Of a stretch of 37,506 nucleotides of DNA, positions 37,394-37,506 are shown piece by piece. This DNA comes from Candidatus Thorarchaeota archaeon. GTDB taxonomy: Archaea > Asgardarchaeota > Thorarchaeia > Thorarchaeales > Thorarchaeaceae. Position 1 is the first letter of the stretch. Each line of letters opens with the position of its first letter. Location of the stretch: contig JAUWOA010000010.1 of the NCBI GenBank assembly GCA_030612365.1, positions 1-37,506 on the forward strand, given 5' to 3'. A program made the translations under genes and the position numbers. The notes beneath the pieces are model-generated. The model ran no database searches. It was not told the origin of the DNA and saw nothing but the letters and a program-made list of their open reading frames with translations.

Positions 37394-37506
37394 TTATTCA
37401 CTATCCATTTCTGAGCTCTTGTTAACATCTTCTTCGATTTCACTGGCAGAAGGACTCTCGTGTCGGTTTACACGAACCATCGCAGGTCTTAGAACCTTTT
37501 CCCTTA
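37394..37506 (-). CDS. grpE: GrpE C-terminal end (cut by window edge)
   Basis: Not in the ORF track. The minus-strand frame is open to the window end and reads [16 protein letters not shown], then an acidic Ser/Glu-rich tail and TAA, two bases before the dnaK ATG. The VLRPAMVRV segment is the conserved C-terminal beta-domain end of GrpE, the nucleotide exchange factor of DnaK. Only 37 codons are visible. The position immediately before dnaK supports the call. Confidence 0.85.
   Translation of the reverse strand, partial: REKVLRPAMVRVNRHESPSASEIEEDVNKSSEMDSE

Noticed and set aside
1-37506. tRNA, rRNA, CRISPR arrays, prophage or complete insertion sequence
   Set aside because: I looked for T-arm-like GTTCGAATC patterns, spaced direct repeats, integrase or phage genes, and terminal repeats. 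Only the TnpB fragment at the left edge was found.

Overview
The window looks like a chromosome segment from an archaeon, most likely an Asgard archaeon and possibly Thorarchaeia. The evidence is a set of archaeal information-processing genes (aRF1, archaeal PheS and PheT, RadA, both topoisomerase VI subunits), a coenzyme F420 gene (cofE), a geranylgeranyl-reductase-type FAD enzyme for archaeal lipids, and TATA-box promoters. Alongside these sit eukaryote-like genes: two Rab/Ras-type small GTPases and a Roadblock/LC7 protein. The lineage is inferred from gene content only. GC looks moderate by eye, and TTG and GTG starts are frequent.

Layout. 1-1.7 kb: the 3' end of a TnpB gene, a membrane-anchored Cas4/RecB-like nuclease and a small helical protein. 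1.7-6.3 kb: aRF1 (minus strand) divergent from pheS-pheT. 6.4-9.5 kb: Rab-like GTPase + CBS protein, a convergent coiled-coil/Pro-rich protein, then a second Rab-like GTPase + membrane protein. 9.5-14.5 kb: FAD reductase, radA, Roadblock protein, zinc-ribbon/TPR protein and a one-helix membrane protein. 14.6-18.7 kb: top6B-top6A operon. Its A subunit carries a long Lys-rich N-terminal extension with two helix-hairpin-helix repeats like the one at the front of RadA. 18.8-20.6 kb: a structured leader, cofE and a zinc-ribbon membrane protein. 20.7-24.4 kb (minus strand): two tandem paralogous MFS transporters, each preceded by a small ORF whose stop overlaps the transporter start, and upstream of them two tandem paralogous 35-residue ORFs that are absent from the supplied ORF track. 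24.5-27.3 kb: 3-hydroxyacyl-CoA dehydrogenase and two tandem monoacylglycerol-lipase-like hydrolases. 27.3-34.4 kb: Ca2+-type P-type ATPase, YkgJ-like cysteine cluster protein, M24 peptidase, a third MFS transporter and a padR-HAAS pair. 34.4-37.5 kb: grpE (partial)-dnaK-dnaJ operon on the minus strand.

The two most unusual items are the small-ORF/MFS locus at 22.1-24.5 kb and the HhH-fused Topo VI A subunit. In the first, the twin 35-residue ORFs differ by 12 synonymous and 9 conservative amino-acid changes out of 35 codons and have no frameshift, which is the pattern expected of genes under protein-level selection. They have their own TATA boxes, Shine-Dalgarno sequences and palindromic operator-like sites. 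Their function is unknown. The rest of the window is mostly ordinary housekeeping content for this type of archaeon.
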